Source: Desulfosporosinus sp. FKB
Lineage (GTDB): Bacteria > Bacillota > Desulfitobacteriia > Desulfitobacteriales > Desulfitobacteriaceae
DNA: 64,000 nt
Direction: 5' to 3'
Assembly: GCF_002196705.1 (NCBI RefSeq)
Contig: NZ_NADJ01000040.1
Coordinates: 496,001 to 560,000 of the forward strand
A model generated the notes under the pieces. That model was not told where the DNA came from. It saw only the letters and a list, made by a program, of their open reading frames with translations, and ran no database searches. The position numbers and the translations under genes were made by a program. Shown in pieces: positions 35,427-45,416 of the stretch; within the stretch, counting starts at the first letter, position 1, and each line of letters starts with the position of its first letter.

Positions 35427-36317
35427 TCAGCCGCTCTTTTTCTCCAACTTGCCCACGGGAAAACGAATTCCTTCTCTTAACATGCCCTCTAAGACATCCG
35501 TTTCTGTCAGAATTTTTTCCAGATCCATTCCTTCCTTTGTCAAACTGATAAGGGTGTAACGATCTGGGGTAAATTCCTCAACAATGCGTACCAAGGGAGT
35601 ATTGGGCTGAACCGTGAGCCACTTGCTGCGCATAAGTCCCTTCTTGAGCAGTTCCTCCTTCTTATGGGTTAACTGCCGGAGAAAGGTGATATGCGCAGCC
35701 GAAATTTCCTTGCTGCCTGCCAGCCAGAAAAATCCTCCCAGAATTATAAAGGTCAGAGGGCCTTCAGAAAACTGTCCCTTACTCCAGAGAAAGATTCCAT
35801 AAAGAGCCAGCAGAACCCCCAGCCCTTTCCCTGCCCAAGCCAAAAACTTCGTCGTCCGCACAAAACCGAAAGCATCCGCCCAAAGTGCCCGCATAATCCG
35901 CCCGCCGTCCAAGGGCAAGACAGGAAATAAGTTAAACACTGCCAGCCAGAGATTATAGCGAACAAAAGCATCGGCAAAATCACCTGTCCAAATTCCCTGC
36001 CACCTTAGGCCTTGGGCTACAAACAAAAGTACGATATTAAAAGCCGGACCGGCCAGAGCCATAATGCTCTCCTCGGCTTTTCGCCCCTCAAAAAGATCAT
36101 CACAATAGGCTGCACCGCCAAAGGGAAAAAGTTCCAGACCGACGACTCTGAAGCCATAGGCCCGAGCCGTTAAAAGGTGGGTCAACTCATGACCTAAGAC
36201 CAAGGCGAAGATAAGAAGAGCCTGGGCAACAAGACCCAGGACCCCATAAATTGCCAAGAAAAGAAAGAATGTCGGATGGATTCGCAGGCTTATGCCAAAA
36301 ACTTTAAAAAGCTCCAT
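35427..36317 (-). CDS. SpoIVFB-like site-2 metalloprotease (M50)
   Basis: 296 residues with five to six membrane segments. Zinc ligands are in LGHELTHLL (HExxH) and the second motif in NLFPVLPLDGGRIMRAL. A C-terminal domain from about residue 225 resembles a lone CBS-type unit. SpoIVFB cuts pro-sigma-K inside the membrane during sporulation; the gene next door resembles its regulator SpoIVFA, which supports that role here. Confidence 0.9.
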   Translation of the reverse strand: MELFKVFGISLRIHPTFFLFLAIYGVLGLVAQALLIFALVLGHELTHLLTARAYGFRVVGLELFPFGGAAYCDDLFEGRKAEESIMALAGPAFNIVLLFVAQGLRWQGIWTGDFADAFVRYNLWLAVFNLFPVLPLDGGRIMRALWADAFGFVRTTKFLAWAGKGLGVLLALYGIFLWSKGQFSEGPLTFIILGGFFWLAGSKEISAAHITFLRQLTHKKEELLKKGLMRSKWLTVQPNTPLVRIVEEFTPDRYTLISLTKEGMDLEKILTETDVLEGMLREGIRFPVGKLEKKSG

Positions 36318-36391
36318 AATTAAACCCGGTTTTCGTAAACCGGAGATTTCACCTCTTTCTCTAGATTCAATAACCCGCAGGAGGTTAGCCC

Positions 36392-37174
36392 CTAATTTTT
36401 AGACTGAGGTGGAATCAAGTATGGTATCGGATCAAGGGGTTTGTTGTTCTTGCGCAGTTCAAAGTGCAGCCAGGGCTTCTTCAGAGGAGCCGATAAACCA
36501 ACCGTCCCCAGAACGCCTCCCCGGTTGATCCGTTGGCCTTTTTCAACATAAACTGTGCCCAGATTTCCCAGCACCGTCGTCCATCCGTCACCTAAATCGG
36601 CTTTCACGACATTCCCTAACTGAGGGTCACTGCCCACGAAGGTGACGACTCCGTCGGCCGGCGCAGCCACAGGGTTTCCCAAAGCGCTGAGAACGTCAAT
36701 GCCTTGATGGACTGTACCGGCAGCATTCGTTCCGCCTTCGCCTTTGACCCCAAATTTAGCCATCACTTGCCCGGAAATGGGCGGCAAAAACTGTCCCAAC
36801 ATCTTAGCATCAACGGGAACACTGTTATTGCTGACACCACCGAGAGACAGGGCATCTTTGGCCATTCCGTTCAGAGTATCATAATAATTTCCCGAGTCCA
36901 TGGCACTGCGGTAGAGACTGTGGACCGCCTGCGAGATGCCGTCCGTACCATTGGCACTGAAGAAAACCAGGAGAAATAACATAGCTGCAATAAGTGTCTG
37001 TTTCTGGATTCCGTTCCAATGCTTAAAGATGTTGCCCCAGGTCTCCCTGGGCGATGGCCGCTGCCCAGCGGGATTGTAATTACGGTTCCCTGCCCTTCCC
37101 TGTCCTTTTCCTTTCCCAACCTCTTGGATCGCTCGTTCCCATTCCCAATCATCCCAACGTTCAAAAGGATTCAT
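36392..37174 (-). CDS. SpoIVFA-like membrane protein with degenerate LytM (M23) domain
   Basis: About 260 residues. A basic cytoplasmic N-terminus and one membrane segment (QTLIAAMLFLLVFFSA) precede a C-terminal peptidase_M23 domain. GTVHQGIDVLSALG keeps the first His and Asp, but the second motif reads PWLHFELR instead of H-x-H, so one zinc ligand is lost and catalysis is unlikely. That is the SpoIVFA condition. I choose the ATG at 37174; the longer frame from a TTG at 37213 lacks a ribosome binding site. Confidence 0.85.
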   Translation of the reverse strand: MNPFERWDDWEWERAIQEVGKGKGQGRAGNRNYNPAGQRPSPRETWGNIFKHWNGIQKQTLIAAMLFLLVFFSANGTDGISQAVHSLYRSAMDSGNYYDTLNGMAKDALSLGGVSNNSVPVDAKMLGQFLPPISGQVMAKFGVKGEGGTNAAGTVHQGIDVLSALGNPVAAPADGVVTFVGSDPQLGNVVKADLGDGWTTVLGNLGTVYVEKGQRINRGGVLGTVGLSAPLKKPWLHFELRKNNKPLDPIPYLIPPQSKN

Positions 37175-37288
37175 ACTGCAAGGCCTCACTTTACCGTTGA
37201 TCGCTATGACCAAGCTCGTACTAGTTCTTTACTAGTCTATGAGAGGGCAAAAAAAATAGAACTCCTGAGAGTTCTATTTCTGATCCAA

Positions 37289-38449
37289 TCAGAACATTAG
37301 CCTCTGACTCCTGAGATTGATGCTCAGCAGCAGTCCCACTGCCGCCATATTGGACCACATGGCGCTTCCGCCAAAGCTTATCAGCGGTAAGGGAATACCG
37401 GTTACAGGCATAATCCCTGAAGTCATCCCCACATTGACTAAGATATGAAAGGTAAACATCGAGATAATTCCTGTTCCGATCAGCATCCCGTAAGTTCCTC
37501 GTGCTTTCATAGCAATACTGACACTGCGGAGAATAAAAATCAAGAAAATGAAGAGCAAGGTCACCGTACCGATAAAGCCAAATTCTTCACCAACAACGGA
37601 AAAAATAAAATCCGTATGGTGCTCAGGGAGAAAATTCAACTGCCCTTGTGTACCCATGCGATACCCTTTGCCCCAGAAACCTCCCGAGCCGATGGCCCAG
37701 ATGGATTGAATGATATGGTAACCGTCACCTGAGGTATCTGCCGCCGGATTAACGAAAATCGTCAGCCGCTTTAACTGATAGTCCTGCATGGGAAGCGGAA
37801 GTCCTTGGGCCCAATGCAGCCACCAAGGCAGGTCCGTCGCGAAGTGAAGCCAGAGAGCAACGGCCACGATGCAGGCTCCACCCAATAACAAACCCCCGAA
37901 TTTGTAGGGATTCGCACCGGCAACAAACATCATGCCGATGAAAATCGCTGCAAAAACCAAAGTAGTTCCCAAGTCAGGCTGTTTAAAAATCAAGAGCATG
38001 GGGATTAAAACGAAGAGAAAGGGCGGGATAAAATCTTTGAAGTCATTCAGTTTTCCTTGTCGCTCCGCTAAAAAGTCCCCCAGGGTAAGAATAATGAAAA
38101 TCTTAGCGAATTCCGAGGGTTGGATCGTAATCGTTGAGGTGATGGGAATCCAGCGGGTTGCTCCCTTGGCGCTGGAACCGAATAGGATAACCGCTCCCAG
38201 CAGAGCGAGATTCAGACCGTATATCCACCAGCGAAAATGCCGCCATTTCTGATAATCAATACCGGCCAGAACAATCGCAATCACAATCCCGCTGGCTATC
38301 CAAATCGCTTGGGCTTTGACATAATGCATAGGGTCTGCCTTGTCCACATTGATAGAAGCGGTGCTGAGAATAAATAAGCTCGCTGCTAAAAGCAGGAATG
38401 TAAAGACTACAAACAACAGGTCTATGTTTCTATATACACGTTTATCCAC
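37289..38449 (-). CDS. rodA: Rod-shape SEDS glycosyltransferase RodA
   Basis: 386 residues with about ten membrane segments. WIPITSTITIQPSEFAKIFI, PDLGTTLVF and GIPLPLISFGGSAMWSNM are SEDS signatures, and a large extracytoplasmic loop lies around WWLHWAQGLPLP. It polymerises lipid II with PBP2 during elongation. The start is GTG at 38449 after GAAGGGGA. Placement beside min and mre genes supports RodA over FtsW/SpoVE. Confidence 0.94.
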   Translation of the reverse strand: MDKRVYRNIDLLFVVFTFLLLAASLFILSTASINVDKADPMHYVKAQAIWIASGIVIAIVLAGIDYQKWRHFRWWIYGLNLALLGAVILFGSSAKGATRWIPITSTITIQPSEFAKIFIILTLGDFLAERQGKLNDFKDFIPPFLFVLIPMLLIFKQPDLGTTLVFAAIFIGMMFVAGANPYKFGGLLLGGACIVAVALWLHFATDLPWWLHWAQGLPLPMQDYQLKRLTIFVNPAADTSGDGYHIIQSIWAIGSGGFWGKGYRMGTQGQLNFLPEHHTDFIFSVVGEEFGFIGTVTLLFIFLIFILRSVSIAMKARGTYGMLIGTGIISMFTFHILVNVGMTSGIMPVTGIPLPLISFGGSAMWSNMAAVGLLLSINLRSQRLMF

Positions 38450-38542
38450 AAAAGTAGTCCCCTTCAGTTATAATCCTTAAACATTATAACACAACTCGAC
38501 TTTTCTCCCCAATATATTAAAAAGGAAAGAAATAGGAAAAGA

Positions 38543-38570
38543 CTGCAGCAACTTATTTCTGTCGCTGCAG
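38543..38570 (-). terminator. Terminator after minE
   Basis: CTGCAGC pairs with GCTGCAG over a 14-nt loop, followed on the minus strand by TCTTTTCC. It separates minCDE from rodA. Confidence 0.65.
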
Positions 38571-38622
38571 CGTTACCAACATTCTCCCAACATATTGACC
38601 TGCTTAATGACTTATTATTGAC

Positions 38623-38901
38623 TTAACATTTTGCCGCATAATCGCGTTTCATCTTAATGACCGGAATATTAGCCACTAAGGCCACATCCCGTTCATCCTG
38701 ACAAAGATTAAATTCCAGGGCAGATTCGTCAATTTCCATGTAGTTGGAGATTACTTGAACCAAATCTTCCCTCAACCGATTGAGCATGGCTGGTGATATA
38801 CTGGCACGGTCATGAACCAAAACGAGCCGCAGACGTTCTTTGGCCAGCGACTTGCTCGAGGCAGTTTCCTTGCCAAGGATGCGGCTGATAAATTCTAACA
38901 A
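38623..38901 (-). CDS. minE: Cell division topological specificity factor MinE
   Basis: 92 residues. The N-terminal LEFISRILGKE amphipathic helix binds membrane; RLRLVLVHDRASISPAMLN is the MinD-contact strand, and a beta-sheet dimer domain follows. The start is TTG at 38901, 7 nt after GGAGGG. Having MinE rather than only DivIVA means this organism should use oscillating Min control. Confidence 0.95.
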   Translation of the reverse strand: MLEFISRILGKETASSKSLAKERLRLVLVHDRASISPAMLNRLREDLVQVISNYMEIDESALEFNLCQDERDVALVANIPVIKMKRDYAAKC

Positions 38902-38930
38902 GGACGATCCCTCCTCTCACTACCGAACGA

Positions 38931-39725
38931 TTAACGTAAGCCGATGAGTTTCTTAAGTTTATCCATAAGTCCTTCCGGTACCTCTAAATTCATCAGAGGA
39001 ACCTCCTCGCCCTGAATCCGCTTGGTGATTCTGCGATAGGCCTCTCCAGCCTTAGAATTTTTATCCATAACACAAGGTTCTCCCCGGTTCGTAGAAATGA
39101 CAATACTCTCATCTTCCGGGACAACCCCGATCAAGTCAATAGCCAAAATATCCAGGATATCATCGATATCCATCATATCCCCACGTTTTACCATCTGGGG
39201 ACGAATGCGATTGATAATTAATTTAGGGTTTTTAAGATCTGCCGCCTCTAAGAGGCCGATAATCCGGTCAGCATCCCGCACCGAACTGACTTCAGGAGTG
39301 CAGACAACAACTGCTCGATCTGCTCCGGCAATAGCATTGCGGAAACCTTGCTCAATGCCTGCGGGACAATCGATAATTGCATAGTCAAATTCTTTCTTTA
39401 ACTCCTCTGCCAAGGCTTTCATCTGCTCCGGGCTGACGGCTGTTTTATCCTTCGTTTGCGCCGCCGGAAGCAGGTGGAGATTGGGAAAACGTTTATCTTT
39501 AATGAGCGCTTGCTTTAAACGGCAATTTTCGCTCGTTACATCCACAAGATCATAGACAATCCGGTTCTCCAGTCCCATCACAACATCAAGATTACGTAAC
39601 CCGATATCTGTATCAACTAAAACGACGCTAAAACCTGCCGACGCAAGTCCTGTCCCGATATTTGCTGATGTTGTGGTCTTGCCTACGCCCCCTTTACCGG
39701 AAGTTACGACGATTACCTCTCCCAT
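38931..39725 (-). CDS. minD: Septum site-determining ATPase MinD
   Basis: About 264 residues. The deviant Walker A, TSGKGGVGKTTTSANIG, starts near residue 8; VDTDIGLRNLD and YAIIDCPAG follow. The C-terminal LMDKLKKLIGLR is the amphipathic membrane anchor. I choose the ATG at 39725, after AAGGTAGG; a longer frame would overlap the minC end. Confidence 0.95.
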   Translation of the reverse strand: MGEVIVVTSGKGGVGKTTTSANIGTGLASAGFSVVLVDTDIGLRNLDVVMGLENRIVYDLVDVTSENCRLKQALIKDKRFPNLHLLPAAQTKDKTAVSPEQMKALAEELKKEFDYAIIDCPAGIEQGFRNAIAGADRAVVVCTPEVSSVRDADRIIGLLEAADLKNPKLIINRIRPQMVKRGDMMDIDDILDILAIDLIGVVPEDESIVISTNRGEPCVMDKNSKAGEAYRRITKRIQGEEVPLMNLEVPEGLMDKLKKLIGLR

Positions 39726-39762
39726 AGTTTGACCTACCTTTCCGCTTAGTTCTTTATTCTTC

Positions 39763-40443
39763 TCAACGACCCTTAGCACGAAAACCAGTTAAACCGGCTG
39801 CTTCTACAATCAAGCGGTCATCTTTGATTCTGGCAATTTCCGGTCCACGTTCCTCTGCATCCTCATCCGGCGCTCTGGTAACTAAATCTGCGATTCTTAG
39901 CTGAGTAGGGGCAAGATGATAGGCGCTTACTGAGGCCTTCCGTTCACCGGTTGCTCCTGCATGAGCAACACCGCGCAAGGATCCTAAAACAACAATGTTC
40001 CCCGTTGCAATAATTTCAGCACCAGGATTGACATCACCCAGTACAACTACATGACCCTCATATTGCACACTATTGCCGTTACGCAAGTTGCGCTCTACGA
40101 AAAGGCAAGGTCCTTCCACCATTCCTTCATCTCCAAGTCGCGTTTCTTTCTCAATTGCCTGGGATTGAACTTTTCCTGGCACGTACACTTCCTCAGTCGT
40201 TAACCATCCCCCAAGTTCCAACTGATGCTCTTGTAAAAGATTTGTTAGCTGATCATGTTCATCCTCTGAGTATTCTTTGTCTCCAGCAAAACACCGAACC
40301 GTCGCACCTTGCAGGAATTGAACTGAATCCTTCAGCAGCTTGTTGAGTTCCGTTAGCAACAATCCAAAATCCGCGAGGGGATCAAAGTATAGCACTAATC
40401 CTTCGCGGGTACCCTTCAGGGCAACATGTTCTGTCCGTGTCAA
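39763..40443 (-). CDS. minC: Septum inhibitor MinC
   Basis: About 226 residues. The N-terminal domain (ALKGTREGLVLYFDPLADFG) and the C-terminal beta-helix (VEGPCLFVERNLRNGNSVQY, GDVNPGAEIIATGNIVVLG, LRGVAHAGATG) are both intact. The start is probably TTG at 40443, 10 nt after GGAGG. It inhibits FtsZ near the poles. Confidence 0.93.
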   Translation of the reverse strand: MTRTEHVALKGTREGLVLYFDPLADFGLLLTELNKLLKDSVQFLQGATVRCFAGDKEYSEDEHDQLTNLLQEHQLELGGWLTTEEVYVPGKVQSQAIEKETRLGDEGMVEGPCLFVERNLRNGNSVQYEGHVVVLGDVNPGAEIIATGNIVVLGSLRGVAHAGATGERKASVSAYHLAPTQLRIADLVTRAPDEDAEERGPEIARIKDDRLIVEAAGLTGFRAKGR

Positions 40444-40526
40444 CCTGCACAATCCTCCATTGCTTCTCATAATCAATGCTTACTATAAATTCTACAAGCC
40501 TGTCCCAATTCCCTTTTCTTCTTAAA

Positions 40527-40556
40527 AAAAAACGAGGAGAAATTTCCTCGTTTTTT
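40527..40556 (-). terminator. Terminator of mrdA
   Basis: AAAAAACGAGGA pairs exactly with TCCTCGTTTTTT and continues into a T-run. It overlaps the mrdA stop codon. Confidence 0.9.
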
Positions 40557-42660
40557 AGCCCCCATTCGTGGATTTCCACCCAAAATACTTCATAAATGCC
40601 GCTCTAGCGACGTATCCTGCGGTATCCCCGCCGTGACTGCCATATTCAACGACACCGGCAAAGGCAATTTGAGGATGATCATAAGGAGCAAAGGCCACAA
40701 ACTCTCCATTATAGAGTTCACCCGAAATTGTATCTTTCGACCCGATTTGCGCAGTACCTGTTTTAGCACCCCCTGAGAATTCCGGAAGGTCGGAGAATAG
40801 AAAGGACGCTGTTCCTTCTCCTTGTGTCGTAGCCTTCATGGCTTGTTTAACAGTATTTAAAACATCAGGCGAAATGGACACCGTATTTGTAACTTGCGGC
40901 TCATTTTGTTTGACAACTTTTCCCGTAATGGGATCTGTGATTTTATTGACGATATAGGGACGATAGTGTTTTCCGCCATTCACTATAGTTGCTACATAAT
41001 CCGCCAGTTGGAGAGGCGTATAATCATTATACCCCTGCCCGATAGCATTGTTATAGCTGTCATAAGCTTGCCAATCGACATTCTGGCTGATCATTTGCTG
41101 ATACCAAACCTGAACCTGTTTTTTCTCCTGGTCTTCCTGGGCCTGGAGTTTTTGTTTAGTCTGAGCATCCTTCGCCTGAGCGATCTTGGACGCATATTTG
41201 CTGTCAATGTCAGCCAGTTTCTGATCCCTCTGTTTATCATAGGTAGGCTGATTATTGGCTTTTTTCCAGGCCGCTGACGGTACAAGTCCCTTCGCTTCTC
41301 CGGGCAAATCAACGCCGCTGTACGTACCTAAGCCGAATTCATGGGCAATCTGGCCAATAAATTCCGGATTTGAATCGAACACCCGCCGGCCTATGACCTC
41401 AAAATAAATATCTGACGATAAGGCTATAGCCCGATAGAGGTTTACAAGACCAAAGTTATTGCCGCCCCATTCAACAAACCCCTGTCGCTGGGCTACCATA
41501 TTTCCCAAGGACGAAATGGTGTCATTGATCTGTTCCTGCGGATTCGTCACTTTCAGCTGTAAGGCAGCCATAGCTGTAATCATTTTAAAAGTGGAACCAG
41601 GCGGGTAAAGCCCGGCTAAGGCACGGTCCAGAGAAGCAGCAGGTGCATCTTTATTGGTAAAGTATTTATCCGATACGGCCTGAGAAATATTGCCGATTAA
41701 ATCATTCGGGTCCATACTCGGGCGGGAAGCCATAGCCAGAATCTTGCCGGTATTAACGTCAATAACCACAGCAGCACCCGACTTGGCGTTAGGATTCGTC
41801 GTCTTCTGAACATCGGCGATAACCTGATCAAGGCTGTCTTCGACAGTTTTTTGCAAATCTGCATCAATGGTTAGCTGAACTGTCTTTCCCGGTTCGGGAG
41901 GCTGAACCACTTTTTTGGACAGGGGGCGGGCATTATTGTCAACTTCTACTTGTTGAACGCCTTCCTGGCCGCGCAGCCAAAAATCATAGCTTTTCTCCAC
42001 ACCGTCCTTACCCACCAAATCTCCTTGAGAATAAGTAAAGCCGGCCTTTTGGGCATCCGGGTTTTTATTAAACTGATCTATCTCGTTGGGACCAATCTCC
42101 CGCACATAGCCAAGAATCTGACCTGCCAGGGTATGCTGAGGGTAAGAGCGAAGCGGTGTTGCATCGACACTGACACCGGGAAGCTCATCCTGATGCTCAG
42201 CAATGATGGCTTGAAGTTCCTGAGGAACATTGTCCATAATCGTCACTGGACGGTAGCGTTCCCATTGATGGTTTTGGATGTTGACCAAAATATCCACATC
42301 GATGTTATCAACACTCTCATTGGGGTTAGTCCAATAGGGTCTAATAAAGCCCGCTAAACGTTTGACAACGTCCTTCCAGTTTGTGGTTTTCGACTGTTGC
42401 AGATCGAGCCAGTCCAAGGTTAAAACAAATTCCGGTACACTGGTGGCCAGAAGTTTATTGTTTTTATCAACAATATCCCCTCGGGTCGTTGGAATTTTCA
42501 CAACCTGCATCACGTTGCCCTTGGCCATTTCGGAATAATAAGATCCTTCAGCAATCTGCAAGCGCCAAAGGTTAAAGCCTAAAATTAAAAATACAAGCAA
42601 AACCACCGTGGAGAGTCCCCAAAAACGATGTATATATGGCTTTCGTTCTTTGTCATCCAT
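40555..42660 (-). CDS. mrdA: Penicillin-binding protein 2 (elongation transpeptidase)
   Basis: 701 residues: an N-terminal membrane anchor (14-36), a PBP dimerisation domain with TTRGDIVDKNNKLLATS, and a transpeptidase domain with STFK at 356-359, SSD at 415-417 and KTG at 633-635. Between about 470 and 535 there is a Lys/Gln/Ala-rich, probably coiled-coil insert that is not usual for PBP2. It works with RodA, MreC and MreD. Confidence 0.94.
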   Translation of the reverse strand: MDDKERKPYIHRFWGLSTVVLLVFLILGFNLWRLQIAEGSYYSEMAKGNVMQVVKIPTTRGDIVDKNNKLLATSVPEFVLTLDWLDLQQSKTTNWKDVVKRLAGFIRPYWTNPNESVDNIDVDILVNIQNHQWERYRPVTIMDNVPQELQAIIAEHQDELPGVSVDATPLRSYPQHTLAGQILGYVREIGPNEIDQFNKNPDAQKAGFTYSQGDLVGKDGVEKSYDFWLRGQEGVQQVEVDNNARPLSKKVVQPPEPGKTVQLTIDADLQKTVEDSLDQVIADVQKTTNPNAKSGAAVVIDVNTGKILAMASRPSMDPNDLIGNISQAVSDKYFTNKDAPAASLDRALAGLYPPGSTFKMITAMAALQLKVTNPQEQINDTISSLGNMVAQRQGFVEWGGNNFGLVNLYRAIALSSDIYFEVIGRRVFDSNPEFIGQIAHEFGLGTYSGVDLPGEAKGLVPSAAWKKANNQPTYDKQRDQKLADIDSKYASKIAQAKDAQTKQKLQAQEDQEKKQVQVWYQQMISQNVDWQAYDSYNNAIGQGYNDYTPLQLADYVATIVNGGKHYRPYIVNKITDPITGKVVKQNEPQVTNTVSISPDVLNTVKQAMKATTQGEGTASFLFSDLPEFSGGAKTGTAQIGSKDTISGELYNGEFVAFAPYDHPQIAFAGVVEYGSHGGDTAGYVARAAFMKYFGWKSTNGG

Positions 42661-42866
42661 CTCAAAAACTCCTCCAATTTACTATACGTGGTTCGAAACG
42701 GATTCTATGAATCGAAGAACGGCAGTTACCAGTTAAACGTCACTTAAAATAGAGTCGATCCAACTGCTAAAATCTTTCTAGCCTTTATTTGTGAAGTAAC
42801 CTTTTATTATTTTATTTGTGTATAGCCTCTATTATATGCATATAAAGGCAGCGAGTTATTATTTAT

Positions 42867-43373
42867 TTATCGATCATACCTGGGGCGATAGCGCAGCCAG
42901 CCGTGCAAAAAGGACCTATGGATCAAAGGATAGGTTACAGGAACCAGAACAGCGTTATATAGCGCAACTCCCAAGACTAATTGAGCAATATCCCCCATGG
43001 ACCATTGCAGCCCCGCTCCCAGTCCTAAAAAGGCAACACAGATTTGGCCAACAACCGTGACAATGAAAACCATGAAGGTGGTTAACAGAAAGTTATCACG
43101 ATACCAACGTTCCGTCAGCCAATTGCTTAAGAAGGCCACTACCAATAACGTGAGGGTATACATTCCTATATACCTGCCTAAGTAAAAGTCTTCCAATAAA
43201 CCTGCTCCCAAACCCCAAAGCACACTCGAAAGACGCCTGTGGTGCATGGCCATATAGATGGTTAACAAGATCAGAAGATCCGGTTTAATCCCCGACCAGG
43301 CCCAGAAGTGAAAGAGAGTTCCCGGCAGGATCAGACTAAGGATGAACATTAAAGCAATTAGGATGTAGCGCAT
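42867..43373 (-). CDS. mreD: Rod shape-determining protein MreD
   Basis: 168 residues with five to six membrane segments; GIKPDLLILLTIYMAMHHRR and GAGLLEDFYLGRYIGMYTL are the family's conserved loops. Its ATG overlaps the mreC stop (TAATG). A 200-bp gap without a gene separates it from mrdA. Confidence 0.93.
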   Translation of the reverse strand: MRYILIALMFILSLILPGTLFHFWAWSGIKPDLLILLTIYMAMHHRRLSSVLWGLGAGLLEDFYLGRYIGMYTLTLLVVAFLSNWLTERWYRDNFLLTTFMVFIVTVVGQICVAFLGLGAGLQWSMGDIAQLVLGVALYNAVLVPVTYPLIHRSFLHGWLRYRPRYDR

Positions 43374-44239
43374 TATTTCGCCCCCACCACTTTAACTATA
43401 TACACCTCTTCTAAGGAGTCAAAATCAACTAAAGGTTCGATATAAGCTGTTTTGAGAAGTCCTGATGGATCAAGCTCGATTTGTTTGACTTTCCCGATGG
43501 GAACATCTTGGGGATATACTCCGCCTTGGCCTGAAGTCAGGACCAGATTGCCGACATTAACATTGTCGGCTCGACGAAAGAGCATCTCCAGATTTCCCTC
43601 AGGAGTCAGACGCGAGCCTCGCTTATACGTCCCCTGGACAATTCCGAAAGTACCGGTGCCGGTACTGCCGCGGACAACGGCGCTTACTTCTCCTTCACCA
43701 TCGAGAATCATCAGAACTTCTGACGTCGTTGGTGAAACAGACACCACCTTACCTACGAGCCCCAAGTCTCCGATCACAGGATCATTAACCTGAACCCCGT
43801 CCTGACTACCCCGATTAACGGTCAGCGTCCGGTACCAAGTCGTCGGATTGCGGTTGATGATCGAAGCCCCCACTTTGACATATTTGTCAAGGGTCGGGCT
43901 GCGAAAGATCCCCTGATCGAGCTCGTTGTACCTTAATCCGGCTAAGACTTGTTGTTTAAGTTTAAGGTTATCACCGGTTAACTGATCAACTTTTTTTTGT
44001 AAGTCCTGGTTTTCTTGTTCTACATTTCTAAAATTCCACAAGGCTTTGGTATTATCCCGAATCCCGTTTCCTAACTGAAGAATTGGTTTTTCTACAACAC
44101 TCAGCACTCGCTGCATCGCTCCCCCAACAGGGTTGGGAAACCGACTGCCGATACCTGTCAAGCGAATACTTATCAATACCCCTAGTAACAGAAAGAAAAC
44201 GAGAACCGCAATTCCCGTTACATTAACTCTCTTCCCCAC
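43373..44239 (-). CDS. mreC: Rod shape-determining protein MreC
   Basis: About 288 residues: a membrane anchor at 10-28, a coiled coil at about 70-100 (VEQENQDLQKKVDQLTGDNL), then the beta-barrel domain with VIGDLGLVGKVVSVSPTTSE and VLTSGQGGVYPQDVPIGKV. I choose the GTG at 44239, 7 nt after GGGAGG; a TTG just before it is also possible. Confidence 0.95.
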   Translation of the reverse strand: MGKRVNVTGIAVLVFFLLLGVLISIRLTGIGSRFPNPVGGAMQRVLSVVEKPILQLGNGIRDNTKALWNFRNVEQENQDLQKKVDQLTGDNLKLKQQVLAGLRYNELDQGIFRSPTLDKYVKVGASIINRNPTTWYRTLTVNRGSQDGVQVNDPVIGDLGLVGKVVSVSPTTSEVLMILDGEGEVSAVVRGSTGTGTFGIVQGTYKRGSRLTPEGNLEMLFRRADNVNVGNLVLTSGQGGVYPQDVPIGKVKQIELDPSGLLKTAYIEPLVDFDSLEEVYIVKVVGAK

Positions 44240-44260
44240 CAAGATTCCTCCCCGCTATCC

Positions 44261-45280
44261 TTAGCTTTTTTGCGAGGCAGCTATTTTACGAAGAACATCA
44301 GCGTGTTCCAAGACATGCCCTGTCCCGTGGACAACACAGGATAGAGGGTCCTCTGCCAAGTGCACCGCAATTCCTGTTTCATCTGAAATCAACCGGTCAA
44401 GATTACGCAGCAATGAGCCTCCTCCCGCCATCATAATCCCACGATCCATAATGTCTGACGATAATTCCGGCGGAGTTTTCTCCAAACATGACTTTACCGC
44501 ATCGACAATAGCCATGACAGGTTCCTGCAGCGCATCCTGGATTTCCTCCGCAGAAACATCGATGGTTTTGGGAAGTCCGGTCAACAGGTCACGCCCTCGC
44601 ACGGTGTAATTTCCAGGTTCGGACATGTAGGCATAGCCAATTTCAAATTTCAACGATTCAGCAGTCCGATACCCCACCGTCAAATTATAGCGTCTCTTAA
44701 TATGAGCAATAATCGCATCATCCATTTCATCGCCTGCAACGCGGATGGATCGGCTGGTTACAATTCCTCCCAAAGAAATGACGGCAACTTCCGTTGTTCC
44801 CCCACCGATATCAACAATCATGTTGCCCGTAGGTTCACTCACGGGAAGTCCGGCACCGATAGCCGCTGCCATGGGCTCTTCCAAAATCATCGGATCTTTC
44901 GCTCCGGCGGCCATAGCTGCTTCTTTAACTGCCCGTTCCTCAACAGGAGTTACACCGGAAGGCACGCAGATTACCACCCTGGGACGAATAAACGGATGAT
45001 CCGTGCCAAGGGCTCGGCTGATAAAGTATTTCAACATTTTCTGAGTTATATTAAAATCTGAAATGACCCCATCTTTAAGAGGACGAATGGCAACAATATT
45101 GCTGGGAGTACGGCCAATCATTTCCTTAGCCTTGTCTCCAACAGCCATCGGGGTCTTCGTCATAATATCCATCGCAACAACAGAGGGCTCGCGTACAACA
45201 ATCCCTTTTCCTTTTAAATGAACTAATGAGTTCGCTGTCCCAAGGTCAATCCCTAAATCCCGGCTGAAAATACTAAACAT
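44261..45280 (-). CDS. mreB: Actin-like rod shape protein MreB
   Basis: 339 residues. [19 protein letters not shown] is the phosphate-1 loop, [19 protein letters not shown] is phosphate-2, and [18 protein letters not shown] is the adenosine site. GGAAGGAG precedes the ATG. First of mreBCD. Confidence 0.97.
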   Translation of the reverse strand: MFSIFSRDLGIDLGTANSLVHLKGKGIVVREPSVVAMDIMTKTPMAVGDKAKEMIGRTPSNIVAIRPLKDGVISDFNITQKMLKYFISRALGTDHPFIRPRVVICVPSGVTPVEERAVKEAAMAAGAKDPMILEEPMAAAIGAGLPVSEPTGNMIVDIGGGTTEVAVISLGGIVTSRSIRVAGDEMDDAIIAHIKRRYNLTVGYRTAESLKFEIGYAYMSEPGNYTVRGRDLLTGLPKTIDVSAEEIQDALQEPVMAIVDAVKSCLEKTPPELSSDIMDRGIMMAGGGSLLRNLDRLISDETGIAVHLAEDPLSCVVHGTGHVLEHADVLRKIAASQKS

Positions 45281-45416
45281 GGTTTATAAAAACTCCTTCC
45301 AGTCACTCTCTATATACGAACAGTATACCCGTTTAAACCTTAAACTACCAAATCTTCTATTCGAACCTGACAAATTGATTGTCTAATTAATTATGAGCAT
45401 ATTTTGCTTGTCTCTA

